The notes beneath the pieces are model-generated. The model had not been told where the DNA came from. It did not search any database and was given only the letters and a program-made list of their open reading frames with translations. Positions 54,141 through 63,574 of a stretch of 64,000 bases of DNA are shown here, piece by piece. Numbering within the stretch: position 1 is the stretch's first letter; each line of letters opens with the position of its first letter. The stretch comes from Methanobacteriota archaeon (GTDB lineage Archaea; Thermoplasmatota; Poseidoniia; Poseidoniales; Poseidoniaceae): positions 98,681 to 162,680 of the forward strand of contig PBGP02000022.1 of NCBI GenBank assembly GCA_002720095.2, written 5' to 3'. Both the position numbers and the translations under genes were made by a program.

Positions 54141-57100
54141 TTTCTTCTTTTATCATTCAAGAAACTCTCAATATCAAAATCGTCTTTATTTGATGATTTG
54201 GGTGGAGCTCTTTTCTGTGGAGGTCCACTTCTGCGTGATTGCTTTTTCCTCTTTGGTTCATAATTCGTTCCAGTCGACATAATTGATTCACCCTCAAATC
54301 CAAGCCTGCTTTTTTGCCTTAATTTCTTTTGAGGCATAGTTTTCTTAGTTCCGCCAAAATCTTGTAATACTAGAGATATCTTCTTTTTTAATTCATGACT
54401 CTCTTTAGAAAGTGCTCTTGGTTGGTTTTTCCACCATTCACGTGGCAAGTTACTGTACCTAGGTGATTTCGAGGATCTCATTTGCTTAGATCTAGTTCTA
54501 AGATTCGAACGTAGGTTTTTTGGTCGTTCCAATCTTGCAGCTAGCCAGCCCGGAAGCCCAAGATCATAAACGGCATTACTAATTGTCACTAAAATTCCTG
54601 ACATCAACATATGATTTCCGATTGGAACTTTTGCAATACTCAAATCTACTCTGCTCCTTCTCAGTCTTTTTGCGTATGCAATCATCCCTTTTTGATCGGT
54701 TTGCTTGATTATTCTTCTCTGTGAACGATTTATTCTTACCAACATGAAGTAAGAGAAAAATAATGAACCAGATACTAAAGGCCAAATGAATTCTCCAATT
54801 GATTCAAAAATAAAACCTTCGGACCTGTTCTCTGAAACCCACCAACCAGCTGCTATAAATGAAGGCCATAATACAAGGAATCGTATTAATAAAGCTAGAG
54901 TACTCGATCTAAATCTTGGTTCTACGGCCCTCATAACTGATTGATCTGCTGCAATCATCGCATTAGCAGTCAATGAAACATTTTTCTGTTTTCTAAAATG
55001 TAAACCAATCAAGGCGTTAGTAGGTGCTTCTTTGATATAAGGCTTCAATTTAGATAAATGCTTCTTTTCGTCACTCTCTTTCCTGTTGGATAATAAAACC
55101 TCATGAGGTGTTGGAGAAGCCAAATCATCGTAACCTCTAGTAGGAACACCCAAAATTACACCCAAAGCTTCTGTTCTTGGATCAGAGGCAGAAATTTCTG
55201 CCAGGGATTCATAAATATCTAATGCTAAATGCCATTCTCCTTGATCTAACAGGCACAGTGCTAAAGATACTCTTGCCTTAACCATTTGTGGCTTTCTTTT
55301 TACAACATTGAAAGCCTTATCAAAAGCCATGGTATGTTCTCTTTGACCCCTTAACATTGCAACTTGCATCAATTCATTATGTTCAACTAACAAATCCTTA
55401 TCGCCTTTTGATAACGGACTCAAAGAGTCTGGTGACCAAAAACCAAATCTTTCCATTACATCTGTTAAATTATCAATCATTGGTTCACCTTTGAAATCCC
55501 AAAGATCATCATCTGAAGCTTTTCCCTGCCACGGGTTGAAATAGTCAGCGATAAAAGAAATTACCTCAGGTTCAGAAAAGTCATCCTCATTCTCCAAACT
55601 GGATAAAGCTTCTCTGGCAGCATCAATTCTTCTACATGCCACATGTCCAACAGCAATCAACAGTCTGGCATCGTCATCTTCTCCTCCTTGTTGTGCAAGA
55701 ACATTACGTGCCTCAGCAATTGCTTTTGGCCATAACCCTCGCAATGCATATTCATGCATCTTTGCTTTAGTTTTGGCTAACCTAACTAACGATTGATCTC
55801 CTTGAATTGATTCTCCTTGAAAACTAATCAAAAAGTCTAAATCATCATTTCTTGCAGCAATATCAATTTTCTTTTGCATCCAATCGTTTGTTCCCCTTCT
55901 AAATGCACCTGCTCTTCTTTCGTCAGGAGATAAATCAAAAGCGTAATTCTTCAAAGGAAAAAACTTCCATATACTCAGTATCCAAATTAGAAGGAAAACT
56001 GCCTGACCCGAAGCAATAAATGTCCAAGTAACACGTAAAATCTCATATTCTCCGAATCCGTTTTCAGCGAGTAAGTTTGTAAACGGCATTAAACTACCAA
56101 ATTCTTTGTAACATGCTAAAACGACTAACAGAACAGTGTAACCACTGAAACCTGCGAATGCAAAATAAAGTAATCTACCTTGTACATCTCCTTCCGACCT
56201 TATTTCCCTAGTCGCAGCCAAACTGACTCCGCCTGTTCCTCCGAAAGATTGCCCACCCAAGAAAAGATTTCTTATTAACTCAAAAATAAATGCTAAACCT
56301 ACAACTGCGATATTCAGCGTAAGAAACATTGCTAGAATTTGTGGGACATTCTTCAAATACTGATATTGTTCAATTAATGATTGCATTTGTGCAGAGTCAA
56401 CTAAATACCAACCGCCTACTCCTCCAAAATTCAAAATGTTCAATGCCAAATCTCTTTCCATTCCAGAAAATGATACATAAATTACTGTAAATATACCATT
56501 TGTAGCAGTAAATGGCATCGTAAACAAGAAAATCACCAGGATAAGTGCAGAGATTCTACCTAAAAAACCAGGTTTGTCTGGATTAATTGGCGTTTCCTTA
56601 CCTCTGACACTCCTCCATTTAGATAAAAGTAGCATATTCCAAGAAGCACCTAAAATTCTCCCATATGCAAAAATGGTTGGTGACATAAAAACAAGAAGTG
56701 CTAAAGTTATCCATGTTGGTGTGAAAGCGCCATGTCTTCTAAATCCATACATTAAAATCGCAACTGTCGAACCAGAAATGAACAAGATTGCCCACAGTCG
56801 TCTAATCAGAACAAAAATACCTTTTACTTTAGTGCTTCTTATTTGATCAAGTTGAGCTATAAGAGTCTCTAATGGAGAGACTAGTACAGGTATTATTACG
56901 CATGCGGCCATGAGTAATGTTGTTGGTAGAAAATATGTATTTGGGCCGATTAATAACTCACATATTAATACTGAAAGTGCCGTCATCGCCATTAAGTACG
57001 TTAATACACCTCTTGGAACCCCTCTTAACCAAAGTAATTCTCTAGCATCTTTTCTTTTCTTCGTTAAACGATGTACTTCAAATAAATTCTCATCTGCTTC

Positions 57101-57331
57101 AAAAGCTACTTGTAATGAAGATAAAGAATTAGGTAAAATATATATTGCCAAGAATATAGTACCGAAAAAACCTAGAATTGCAGGTATCAGCAAATTGTAA
57201 TTATCTCCAAGATTTTCTGTCGATATTACATCAACTTCAGCAGAAACAATTCCTGGTAGGAACATTAATGAAAAAAATGCTGAAAATATTAAAAAATTAA
57301 CTTTATTCCGCATAATCACTCTCCCCCCCAT
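54137..57331 (-). CDS. Large membrane protein with central TPR-like domain
   Basis: A 1064-residue protein. After a signal-like helix (residues 10-30) the first half has roughly ten membrane helices (about 45-65, 100-185, 190-230, 255-290 and 330-460). The middle, about residues 480-740, is soluble and TPR-like, with helical phrases such as GLWPKAIAEARNVLAQQ and LCLLDQGEWHLALDIYESL. Two more helices (about 795-850) precede a roughly 200-residue basic, disordered cytoplasmic tail ending IESFLNDKRRN. Family not recognised. The split layout suggests a membrane scaffold or assembly factor, but that is inference. Confidence 0.75.
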   Translation of the reverse strand: MGGRVIMRNKVNFLIFSAFFSLMFLPGIVSAEVDVISTENLGDNYNLLIPAILGFFGTIFLAIYILPNSLSSLQVAFEADENLFEVHRLTKKRKDARELLWLRGVPRGVLTYLMAMTALSVLICELLIGPNTYFLPTTLLMAACVIIPVLVSPLETLIAQLDQIRSTKVKGIFVLIRRLWAILFISGSTVAILMYGFRRHGAFTPTWITLALLVFMSPTIFAYGRILGASWNMLLLSKWRSVRGKETPINPDKPGFLGRISALILVIFLFTMPFTATNGIFTVIYVSFSGMERDLALNILNFGGVGGWYLVDSAQMQSLIEQYQYLKNVPQILAMFLTLNIAVVGLAFIFELIRNLFLGGQSFGGTGGVSLAATREIRSEGDVQGRLLYFAFAGFSGYTVLLVVLACYKEFGSLMPFTNLLAENGFGEYEILRVTWTFIASGQAVFLLIWILSIWKFFPLKNYAFDLSPDERRAGAFRRGTNDWMQKKIDIAARNDDLDFLISFQGESIQGDQSLVRLAKTKAKMHEYALRGLWPKAIAEARNVLAQQGGEDDDARLLIAVGHVACRRIDAAREALSSLENEDDFSEPEVISFIADYFNPWQGKASDDDLWDFKGEPMIDNLTDVMERFGFWSPDSLSPLSKGDKDLLVEHNELMQVAMLRGQREHTMAFDKAFNVVKRKPQMVKARVSLALCLLDQGEWHLALDIYESLAEISASDPRTEALGVILGVPTRGYDDLASPTPHEVLLSNRKESDEKKHLSKLKPYIKEAPTNALIGLHFRKQKNVSLTANAMIAADQSVMRAVEPRFRSSTLALLIRFLVLWPSFIAAGWWVSENRSEGFIFESIGEFIWPLVSGSLFFSYFMLVRINRSQRRIIKQTDQKGMIAYAKRLRRSRVDLSIAKVPIGNHMLMSGILVTISNAVYDLGLPGWLAARLERPKNLRSNLRTRSKQMRSSKSPRYSNLPREWWKNQPRALSKESHELKKKISLVLQDFGGTKKTMPQKKLRQKSRLGFEGESIMSTGTNYEPKRKKQSRRSGPPQKRAPPKSSNKDDFDIESFLNDKRRN

Positions 57332-57357
57332 GCATCTACGTGTTCCTCAAAGGTTTT

Positions 57358-58596
57358 CTAAGAATCGCTAAAATTTTCTCTATGACGTGTTAAAAACCTA
57401 TCAATTCTATCGAATGATTCGTTTAAAATTTTTTCATCTGGTAAGTAAACAAGTCTTACATGTCCTTTTCCAAATTCTGGAGAAAAACCTGATCCATGCA
57501 CTAACAAAACATGCTCTTCATGGAGTAAATCTAATACGAATTTTTTATCATTATTTTGCCATTGTGGATCTGTTAATTTAACAAACATATAGAAAGCACC
57601 CGCAGGTACTTGCACTTCCAAACCTTCAATCTCATTGATTCTCTTCACACATACATCTCTTTGTTTTTTGACTTTATTCAGATATTTTAACATCCAGTCA
57701 TCATTTTCACTCAGACCCGCTAAGTATCCTTTTTGAGCTGGAGTTGAAGCGCAAAGCCTGGATCTTAATAATCTCTCAATACCGTCTCTAACTTTTGTCA
57801 ACCTATTTTCGGGATCATGAATGGCCATGTAACCAATTCTCCATCCTGGAGCATAGTAAACTTTGGAAACACCATTCAAAGTGATCACAGGTACTGATTT
57901 AGACCTAGATGCTGCAGAGATATGTGAATTGTCAAAATTCAATCGATCATAAATCTCATCAGAAATTATCGTACATTGTGGCCATTTTTCAGTAATTTTA
58001 ATTACTCTATCCAACTCTTCCTCAGTAATTATTCCGCCCGTTGGATTGTTAGGATTAATTAGGACTAATAATTTTACATTTTCATTCATTTTAGATTCTA
58101 GATCATCGAAATCAATTTTCCAATTATCACTTGGATTCAATCTATATTCAACAGTTCTTCCCCCATAAAGTTGCGGGTAGGTAAGATATGGAGGGTAATG
58201 CGGACCAGGACTTAATAATAAATCACCTTCTTCGAGAAATGCTGCAAAAATAATCTGCAAGGCTTCTGTTACACCATGGCAGACGTAAACATCATCTGGA
58301 TTACAATTCCAACCTCCATTATTTTTTGATTTCTCATTTTTTGAAATCGCTATTCTCAAATCCATCATTCCATAAGAGTGAGAATATCCGTTTTCCTGTT
58401 TAGAGAGTGCCTCTTGAAATGCCTGCACCATATGTTCTGGAGTTGGTAGTCCTGGATACGCTAGTGGATCACCAATATTTAATTTAATAATTTCATGACC
58501 CTCTTCTTCAAGTTTTGTTGCTGGAACTACGACATCCCTAATGGCGTATTCAATCTTGGTTGCCCGGTCTGTAACCTTAATGTGATTCGAGGACAT
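57358..58596 (-). CDS. Class I/II aminotransferase (alanine aminotransferase-like)
   Basis: PLP-dependent aminotransferase of 412 residues, closest to alanine/aspartate aminotransferases of the AlaT group. Visible motifs are KLNIGDPLAYPGLPTPEHM near residue 38, the substrate-binding LVLINPNNPTGGI, the D-Y pair SDEIYDRL, and the PLP-lysine motif LNGVSKVYYAPGWRIGYMA. Exact amino donor cannot be told apart; alanine-pyruvate or aspartate are likely. It follows the EVE-domain gene in the direction of transcription with a 31-nt gap. Confidence 0.88.
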   Translation of the reverse strand: MSSNHIKVTDRATKIEYAIRDVVVPATKLEEEGHEIIKLNIGDPLAYPGLPTPEHMVQAFQEALSKQENGYSHSYGMMDLRIAISKNEKSKNNGGWNCNPDDVYVCHGVTEALQIIFAAFLEEGDLLLSPGPHYPPYLTYPQLYGGRTVEYRLNPSDNWKIDFDDLESKMNENVKLLVLINPNNPTGGIITEEELDRVIKITEKWPQCTIISDEIYDRLNFDNSHISAASRSKSVPVITLNGVSKVYYAPGWRIGYMAIHDPENRLTKVRDGIERLLRSRLCASTPAQKGYLAGLSENDDWMLKYLNKVKKQRDVCVKRINEIEGLEVQVPAGAFYMFVKLTDPQWQNNDKKFVLDLLHEEHVLLVHGSGFSPEFGKGHVRLVYLPDEKILNESFDRIDRFLTRHRENFSDS

Positions 58597-58627
58597 TGTT
58601 CATGGGAAGTACTGCACTTTCAAAAAA

Positions 58628-59101
58628 CTACGCGTCAAGATCAGTTTCTGACATTCTTAATATCTCTTCAAAATGTTTTTTTTCTACGGGTTGAACGGAG
58701 AGTCTCTGTCCCTTCTGTACTACTAACATATTTTCTAATTTAGGATTCTCCTTTAACTCAAGAAGTGAAATTATTGTTTTTAATGGCTTTACTGCCTCAA
58801 GATCAACCATTATCCATCTAGGATTTTCTGGATTTGAAGATGCATCAAAATATTTACTATCTGTGTCAAAAGCTGTGAAATCAGGATACCCTTCTTTGGA
58901 TACCCTTGCGATTCCTGCAATATGGGGTGGCTTATGGTTAGAGTGATAAAACAACACATAGTCACCTATTTTCATCTTATCTCTCATAAAATTCCTAGCC
59001 TGGTAGTTTCGTACCCCATCCCAATGAGTTGTTTTGTCATTAACTAGATCATCAAACGAATATACATGAGGTTCAGATTTCATTAACCAGTATCCTGCCA
59101 T
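58628..59101 (-). CDS. EVE domain protein
   Basis: A 157-residue protein that is almost entirely one EVE (PUA/YTH-like) domain, a fold that recognises modified bases in RNA or DNA. The family's WLMKSEPHVYSFDDL at the start, HWDGVRNYQARNFMR and GDYVLFYHSNHKPPHIAGIA are intact, including the aromatic-cage region. It lies between topA and the aminotransferase gene on the same strand. Precise target unknown. Confidence 0.9.
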   Translation of the reverse strand: MAGYWLMKSEPHVYSFDDLVNDKTTHWDGVRNYQARNFMRDKMKIGDYVLFYHSNHKPPHIAGIARVSKEGYPDFTAFDTDSKYFDASSNPENPRWIMVDLEAVKPLKTIISLLELKENPKLENMLVVQKGQRLSVQPVEKKHFEEILRMSETDLDA

Positions 59102-59126
59102 GACACCTCTAAAGAGAACAAGAAAA

Positions 59127-61403
59127 TTATTCTTTCTTCGACTTTTTCTTATTCTGTGTAATCTTTTTTAGTTCATTAATGAGTTTGCTTGCAGAACCAT
59201 TTCGACCTCCAACTAATTCTGAATACGTTTTCAAATCTACTATTGCACAAGCTTGCGACTCATTTAATTCGGCTTTTTCAGCCAGATTAGCAATAAATTT
59301 CAGTTGTTTAGGTGACGCAGGAGATGAAGAATTATTTTTCTCTAATAAAAATTCTATTAGTTTACTGGCTGTTCCAGTTCTACCACCAGTTAATTCTTCT
59401 AGATTATTTGTGTTCACCGTAGAGAATGCATCCGATTCGGACCCTTCAAAGTTTGTAAGCAAAGTTCTAATAAACTTTAATTGAGCTGGAGACGCTGGTA
59501 AAGTTGTCTCATTAGTTAATTTATCTAATACCCCTTTCATTTGTTCACCTGATATTTCATCTTCGTTATTGAGATTCAAGCTCTGGAGCAATTCTGATTT
59601 TCGTAAATCGTCTGTTTCATTCCACAATCGATCGAATAAAGCTTTTTGTCGTGGTGTGGGTTTACTCGATTTTAATTCCTGTGCAATGTTATGAAGTTTG
59701 TCGAAATGGACAGTAAAATTGTCCCAAACCTCGTGAGCAGGTTTTTCTCCATTTTCTATCAGATCTAATCTATTTTCCATGTCAGCAGTAAATTCAGCTG
59801 AAAAAATAAACGATAGTTCTCCATCCGAATCAGAAAAATGAGGTGCGACCTCTAACCAACATGTTCTACCTGAATTTGTAGGTTCTAGACCAGAGTTACC
59901 TGATTCACAATATTTCCTGTCGAGTAATTTCTTAATTGTTGAAGCATATGTAGATGGCCTTCCAATACCTGATTTTTTCATTTGAGCGACTAAAGATGGT
60001 TGCCTGTACCTTGCAGGTGGCTTGGTTTTATCCTCAATGAATATGGGATTAGATTCAACATCATCTAAACGAAGCTTAGCTCCAGTCATCAAATCAAGTT
60101 TGGGCCTTTCTAAGAGTGGTTGTTTCCTACCCGTTGAAATAAATGCTGCTTCCCAACCATCATGTACCCTCCATTCAACTTTTGATGTCAGTGGACGATT
60201 AAATCCTTCAACTCGAGCCTCCAGAGACAATGTTGAATATTTGGCCTCAGACATCTGAGTAGCTAGGAATCTTGCTTTGATAAGTTGATATAATTTATTT
60301 TGTTCAGAATCCTCTACTGATCCTAATTCTATATTAGTTGGTCTAATAGCTTCATGCGCATCCTGAGCATCAGAATCCTTAGCACTACCAGCACCAGGTC
60401 CTGGTGCAGTTCCCAGATGGTTTGCACCCCAAATTTTTTCGATAAACTTTCGAGCAAGATTTCTAGCCCCTGGATCAGTTCGTGTTGAATCTGTCCTGAG
60501 GTATGTAATGTGACCATTGTTGTATAATGCTCCAGCTACAACCATTGTTTTGCCTACACCCCATCCGAGATAGGAACCAGCTGCCTGAAGAAGAGTATCA
60601 GTTGTGAACGCTGGTTTGGGTTTGGTTGTTCTCTTACCTTCCTTTGAATTTCTTATTATTATTTTTCGTTGGGTTTCAAGCGCAGCAATTACTTCATCTA
60701 CAATCTGTCTGTTGTCGGTCTTGCTAGAATCAAATTTTCCTTTGGAATCCCTCCACGCACCTTCATCGTCTTTATCATGAAATCTCACATTAAATTTTAA
60801 TTTGCTTGCAAAGGTATGTGCGGAGTAGTAAGGTACAGGAACGAATGCTTCTCTCTCTAATTCCCTGTCAACGATGAAACCACATGTGGGTGTTTGAACT
60901 CTGCCCATTGATTTTACACTCCATGAATTTGCAAACTTAGAGGCCTTGAAACCGACTAATCGATCCATTAATCGCCTAACTATTGCCGCATCAACTAGAT
61001 TCATATTTACTTCAGAAGCATTTAGGATAGATTCTTCTACTTGTTTTTTGGTTATTGCATTAAAGGTTACTCTACGAATATCATGATAACCAGCTTTCGT
61101 GAAAATTGCATATAGTCTCCAAGCAATAAATTCACCCTCTCGATCTGGGTCTGTTGCCACATAAATAGTTTCTACATTATTTTCAGATGCTTGTTTCAAC
61201 ATTTTGTTGACAATTTTTTGGGCTCCATTTGTCCAACTCCATGGTGGTTTTGGCAATTCCCCGTCTTCATTAACCCAAGTTGCATTATTTGATTTTGGTA
61301 AATCTTCTACGTGCCCTCCACAAGCTTCAACAATGTACTCTTTGCCAAGATATTTCTGAATGGTTTTGGACTTAGCATTCGATTCAACAATTAACAAATT
61401 CAT
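59127..61403 (-). CDS. topA: DNA topoisomerase I (type IA) with tandem C-terminal repeats
   Basis: Relaxes negative supercoils by a transient 5'-phosphotyrosine. The 758 residues include the Toprim domain (LLIVESNAKSKTIQKYLG; TDPDREGEFIAWRL), GRVQTPTCGFIV and the active-site tyrosine motif HITYLRTDSTRTD near residue 290, then the IGRPSTYASTIKKLLD motif. After about residue 575 no zinc ribbon is present. Instead two matching roughly 59-residue units (from 638 and 697) share SPxQLKFI and LxGGRxGxASKLI; a diverged third may start at 581. The start is ATG 61403. An inverted repeat lies upstream at 61481-61500. Confidence 0.93.
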   Translation of the reverse strand: MNLLIVESNAKSKTIQKYLGKEYIVEACGGHVEDLPKSNNATWVNEDGELPKPPWSWTNGAQKIVNKMLKQASENNVETIYVATDPDREGEFIAWRLYAIFTKAGYHDIRRVTFNAITKKQVEESILNASEVNMNLVDAAIVRRLMDRLVGFKASKFANSWSVKSMGRVQTPTCGFIVDRELEREAFVPVPYYSAHTFASKLKFNVRFHDKDDEGAWRDSKGKFDSSKTDNRQIVDEVIAALETQRKIIIRNSKEGKRTTKPKPAFTTDTLLQAAGSYLGWGVGKTMVVAGALYNNGHITYLRTDSTRTDPGARNLARKFIEKIWGANHLGTAPGPGAGSAKDSDAQDAHEAIRPTNIELGSVEDSEQNKLYQLIKARFLATQMSEAKYSTLSLEARVEGFNRPLTSKVEWRVHDGWEAAFISTGRKQPLLERPKLDLMTGAKLRLDDVESNPIFIEDKTKPPARYRQPSLVAQMKKSGIGRPSTYASTIKKLLDRKYCESGNSGLEPTNSGRTCWLEVAPHFSDSDGELSFIFSAEFTADMENRLDLIENGEKPAHEVWDNFTVHFDKLHNIAQELKSSKPTPRQKALFDRLWNETDDLRKSELLQSLNLNNEDEISGEQMKGVLDKLTNETTLPASPAQLKFIRTLLTNFEGSESDAFSTVNTNNLEELTGGRTGTASKLIEFLLEKNNSSSPASPKQLKFIANLAEKAELNESQACAIVDLKTYSELVGGRNGSASKLINELKKITQNKKKSKKE
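59168..59492 (-). repeat. Protein-level tandem repeat in topA C-terminus
   Basis: Two adjacent coding units of about 59 residues, each beginning SPxQLKFI and ending GGRxGxASKLI, encode the last 120 residues of TopA before a basic tail. A weaker copy (TPRQKALFDRL...MKGVLDKL) precedes these from about 59663. The repeat is at the protein level; the DNA has diverged. Confidence 0.75.
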
Positions 61404-61480
61404 TTTTCAGCCTCCACCCATCTCACAACTATATGCGATTTGTCTCAATTCTTAAGGGTGTGCTTTGTACCATTTTTGTA

Positions 61481-61500
61481 CAGGTAATATACATTACCTG
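61481..61500. repeat. Perfect 20-base inverted repeat upstream of topA
   Basis: CAGGTAAT and ATTACCTG flank four bases in a perfect palindrome. A second shorter pair (GTAC, 7 nt, GTAC) lies directly beside it at 61467-61481. It sits 78 nt upstream of the topA ATG and 23 nt after the end of the 61523-61972 gene, so it could be an operator or a 3' hairpin. No regulator is identified. Confidence 0.5.
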
Positions 61501-61522
61501 ATAAATTACTTACAAAAATTTA

Positions 61523-61972
61523 TTATTTTTTTAACATTTCCAAACGTCTAGATTTTTCATCCCAATCTTCTTGAGCATCACTTCCACCACAATTGAGACA
61601 ACCTGGATAACCAGCCTCTGCCAAAGCCTTAGCATATCGGCAAAATTCTGTCCAAATCTCTCTCAGGGTACCTGGAACCCAACAAATATGCAGATCATTT
61701 GGTTCTAAACCACTAAGTTGAATAATTTTTAAGTCATTCTCATAAAACTCAAACAACGAATTTTTTTGCACAGGATTTATCACTGGGTCAATAACTAAGC
61801 TAGGTTGCAAATCTGACACGTTAAGAACTAAATTATAACACTCATCAACATATTCATTTGGAACATTAATTTTTCCCACAGTACATCTTAACAACCTTCT
61901 TGCAGATTCCCTAATTGACAAATGTAGTCTTTTATCTAACCTTGAATTATCGACTACCATAATTTGCCTCAT
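61523..61972 (-). CDS. Uncharacterised protein with a C-terminal CxxC
   Basis: A 149-residue soluble protein that I do not recognise. The N-terminal part is helical and basic (RLHLSIRESARRLLRCTVGK), the middle carries beta-like segments (SLVIDPVINPVQ, DLHICWVPGTL), and near the C-terminus there is a CLNCGG pair that could bind metal. ATG at 61972 and at 61960 are both possible starts. It is divergent from pyrD. Confidence 0.65.
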   Translation of the reverse strand: MRQIMVVDNSRLDKRLHLSIRESARRLLRCTVGKINVPNEYVDECYNLVLNVSDLQPSLVIDPVINPVQKNSLFEFYENDLKIIQLSGLEPNDLHICWVPGTLREIWTEFCRYAKALAEAGYPGCLNCGGSDAQEDWDEKSRRLEMLKK

Positions 61973-62011
61973 ACCACCTAAGAAGCCGTAAGACTTGAAG
62001 GGTGTGGCTTC

Positions 62012-63148
62012 ATGAACTGTTCAATGGGCAGGTTCTTTCGGATAGGTGCACGTCCAATATTAGCTATTCAAGACTCCGAAAAGGCACATAATCGCGCAAT
62101 AAGAAAAATAAGAATATTAGGCAAATGGAAATCGACAAGATTTTTATTATCGACGCTTTTTGGTTCTCCGAAGTTAAATGTGGAAAGGTTTGGAATTAAA
62201 TTTTCAAATCCCGTAGGGTTAGCTGCTGGAATGGACAAGAAGGCTGAGTGTCTAAATTCATGGGAAGCTTTTGGTTTTGGTTTTGCTGAAGTCGGAGGTA
62301 TTACCTCACATGAGCAAGAGGGGAACCCTAGACCAAGAATGTTCAGACATTGGAAAAGTAGAACATTAATCAATAGAATGGGTTTCAATAACGATGGTGC
62401 AGATAAAACTGCGGAACGAATGAGTGTACTGAAAGAAAAAAACTGCTGGCCTAAAATCCCAATTGCAATAAATTTAGGAAAATCCAAAATTACAGATAAT
62501 GATAATGCAGCAGAAGACTACTGTGCATCAATAGATAAATTGTGGAAATTCGGAGACTTTTTTGTAATTAATATCTCCTCACCAAATACACCAAATCTCA
62601 GAGATCTCCAAACGGATGAGAATCTATCAAAATTATTACAAAAATGTATAGAAAAAAATTTACAATGCTCAAAAAAATATTTAGAAACAGAAAAGCCGAT
62701 TTTAGTCAAAGTCGCTCCAGACCTCGATGATGAGCAACTAGCGCTAATAGCTAGAACAGCACGCTCCTGTGGTTTGAGCGGAATTGTTGCGACTAATACA
62801 ACAATTGAAAGACCTGAACTTAATTCAAAAAAAGGTAAAAAGTTCATATCAGAAAAAGGTGGCTTAAGTGGTGACTATCTTTCTAGGAGAAGTACTGAGG
62901 TGATCAGACTGATTTATCAGGAAACTGAAGGCCAATTACCAATTATTGGTGTTGGGGGTATCTCAAATGCGGAAGATGCATGGGAAAAAATAATTAATGG
63001 AGCATGTTTAATACAATTTTACTCTGCATTTGTATTTGAAGGACCATCTGTCACTAAATCAATAGTTAAAGGCCTAAAAAAGAAATTAAAACAACACTCT
63101 CTAGATACTCTTGATCAAGCTGTAGGAATGGCTGTAAATGTCCGATAA
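62012..63148 (+). CDS. pyrD: Dihydroorotate dehydrogenase (quinone), class 2
   Basis: Oxidises dihydroorotate to orotate in pyrimidine synthesis with a membrane quinone as acceptor. The 378 residues carry an N-terminal membrane-associating helix region, the FMN motif FSNPVGLAAGMDKKAE, TLINRMGFNNDGADK, the active-site loop INISSPNTPNLRDLQ, PILVKVAPDLDD and GGISNAEDAWEKI. Class 2 enzymes are typical of Gram-negative bacteria and eukaryotes; most archaea have class 1. ATG at 62012 or 62024 is the start. Confidence 0.93.
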   Translation: MNCSMGRFFRIGARPILAIQDSEKAHNRAIRKIRILGKWKSTRFLLSTLFGSPKLNVERFGIKFSNPVGLAAGMDKKAECLNSWEAFGFGFAEVGGITSHEQEGNPRPRMFRHWKSRTLINRMGFNNDGADKTAERMSVLKEKNCWPKIPIAINLGKSKITDNDNAAEDYCASIDKLWKFGDFFVINISSPNTPNLRDLQTDENLSKLLQKCIEKNLQCSKKYLETEKPILVKVAPDLDDEQLALIARTARSCGLSGIVATNTTIERPELNSKKGKKFISEKGGLSGDYLSRRSTEVIRLIYQETEGQLPIIGVGGISNAEDAWEKIINGACLIQFYSAFVFEGPSVTKSIVKGLKKKLKQHSLDTLDQAVGMAVNVR

Positions 63149-63171
63149 ACAGTAGAACTTTTGAGAGAGAG

Positions 63172-63567
63172 ATGTTACCCTATACCATGCTTGACAGAAG
63201 GTTGAGACTAATTCTTGCTGGCACACTCGTGTTTGTTGCCTTAGGGGCAAGTCTTTGGATTAGTCCACCTCAAACACCTATTAGTGTTGATAAATTAATG
63301 TCTTCTCCAACTGAACATGAAAATTCTGTTGTAGTTCTCAGAGGTATTGTTTCAAACGATAGTTTAGACATGCAATCTTTTTCTTTCAACCTTGACGGCG
63401 ATAATCTTAGTGTTGCTGTTAACTTCGCAGCAATTGCTGTTCCCAATGGGATGAGCGAAGGAAAAACAATCATCGTTGAAGGTACTTTTTCAAAAATCAA
63501 CGACAACTGGAGTCTAACTGCTAAAAAAATTACTGTAGGATGTCCATCTAAGTACAACGCTGGTTAA
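63172..63567 (+). CDS. ccmE: CcmE-like heme chaperone (CxxxY variant)
   Basis: Predicted membrane-anchored OB-fold protein that holds heme for cytochrome c maturation. An N-terminal helix (residues 11-30) is followed by a beta-rich domain with VVLRGIVSNDSLDMQSF and GKTIIVEGTFSKIN, in the CcmE order. The heme-binding site, His in the HxxxY motif of proteobacterial CcmE, reads CPSKY here (Cys124, codon at 63541-63543). A CxxxY form is known from archaea and some sulfate reducers. ATG 63172 or 63190 starts it. No other ccm gene is inside the window; more may follow to the right. Confidence 0.75.
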   Translation: MLPYTMLDRRLRLILAGTLVFVALGASLWISPPQTPISVDKLMSSPTEHENSVVVLRGIVSNDSLDMQSFSFNLDGDNLSVAVNFAAIAVPNGMSEGKTIIVEGTFSKINDNWSLTAKKITVGCPSKYNAG

Positions 63568-63574
63568 TGAGACA

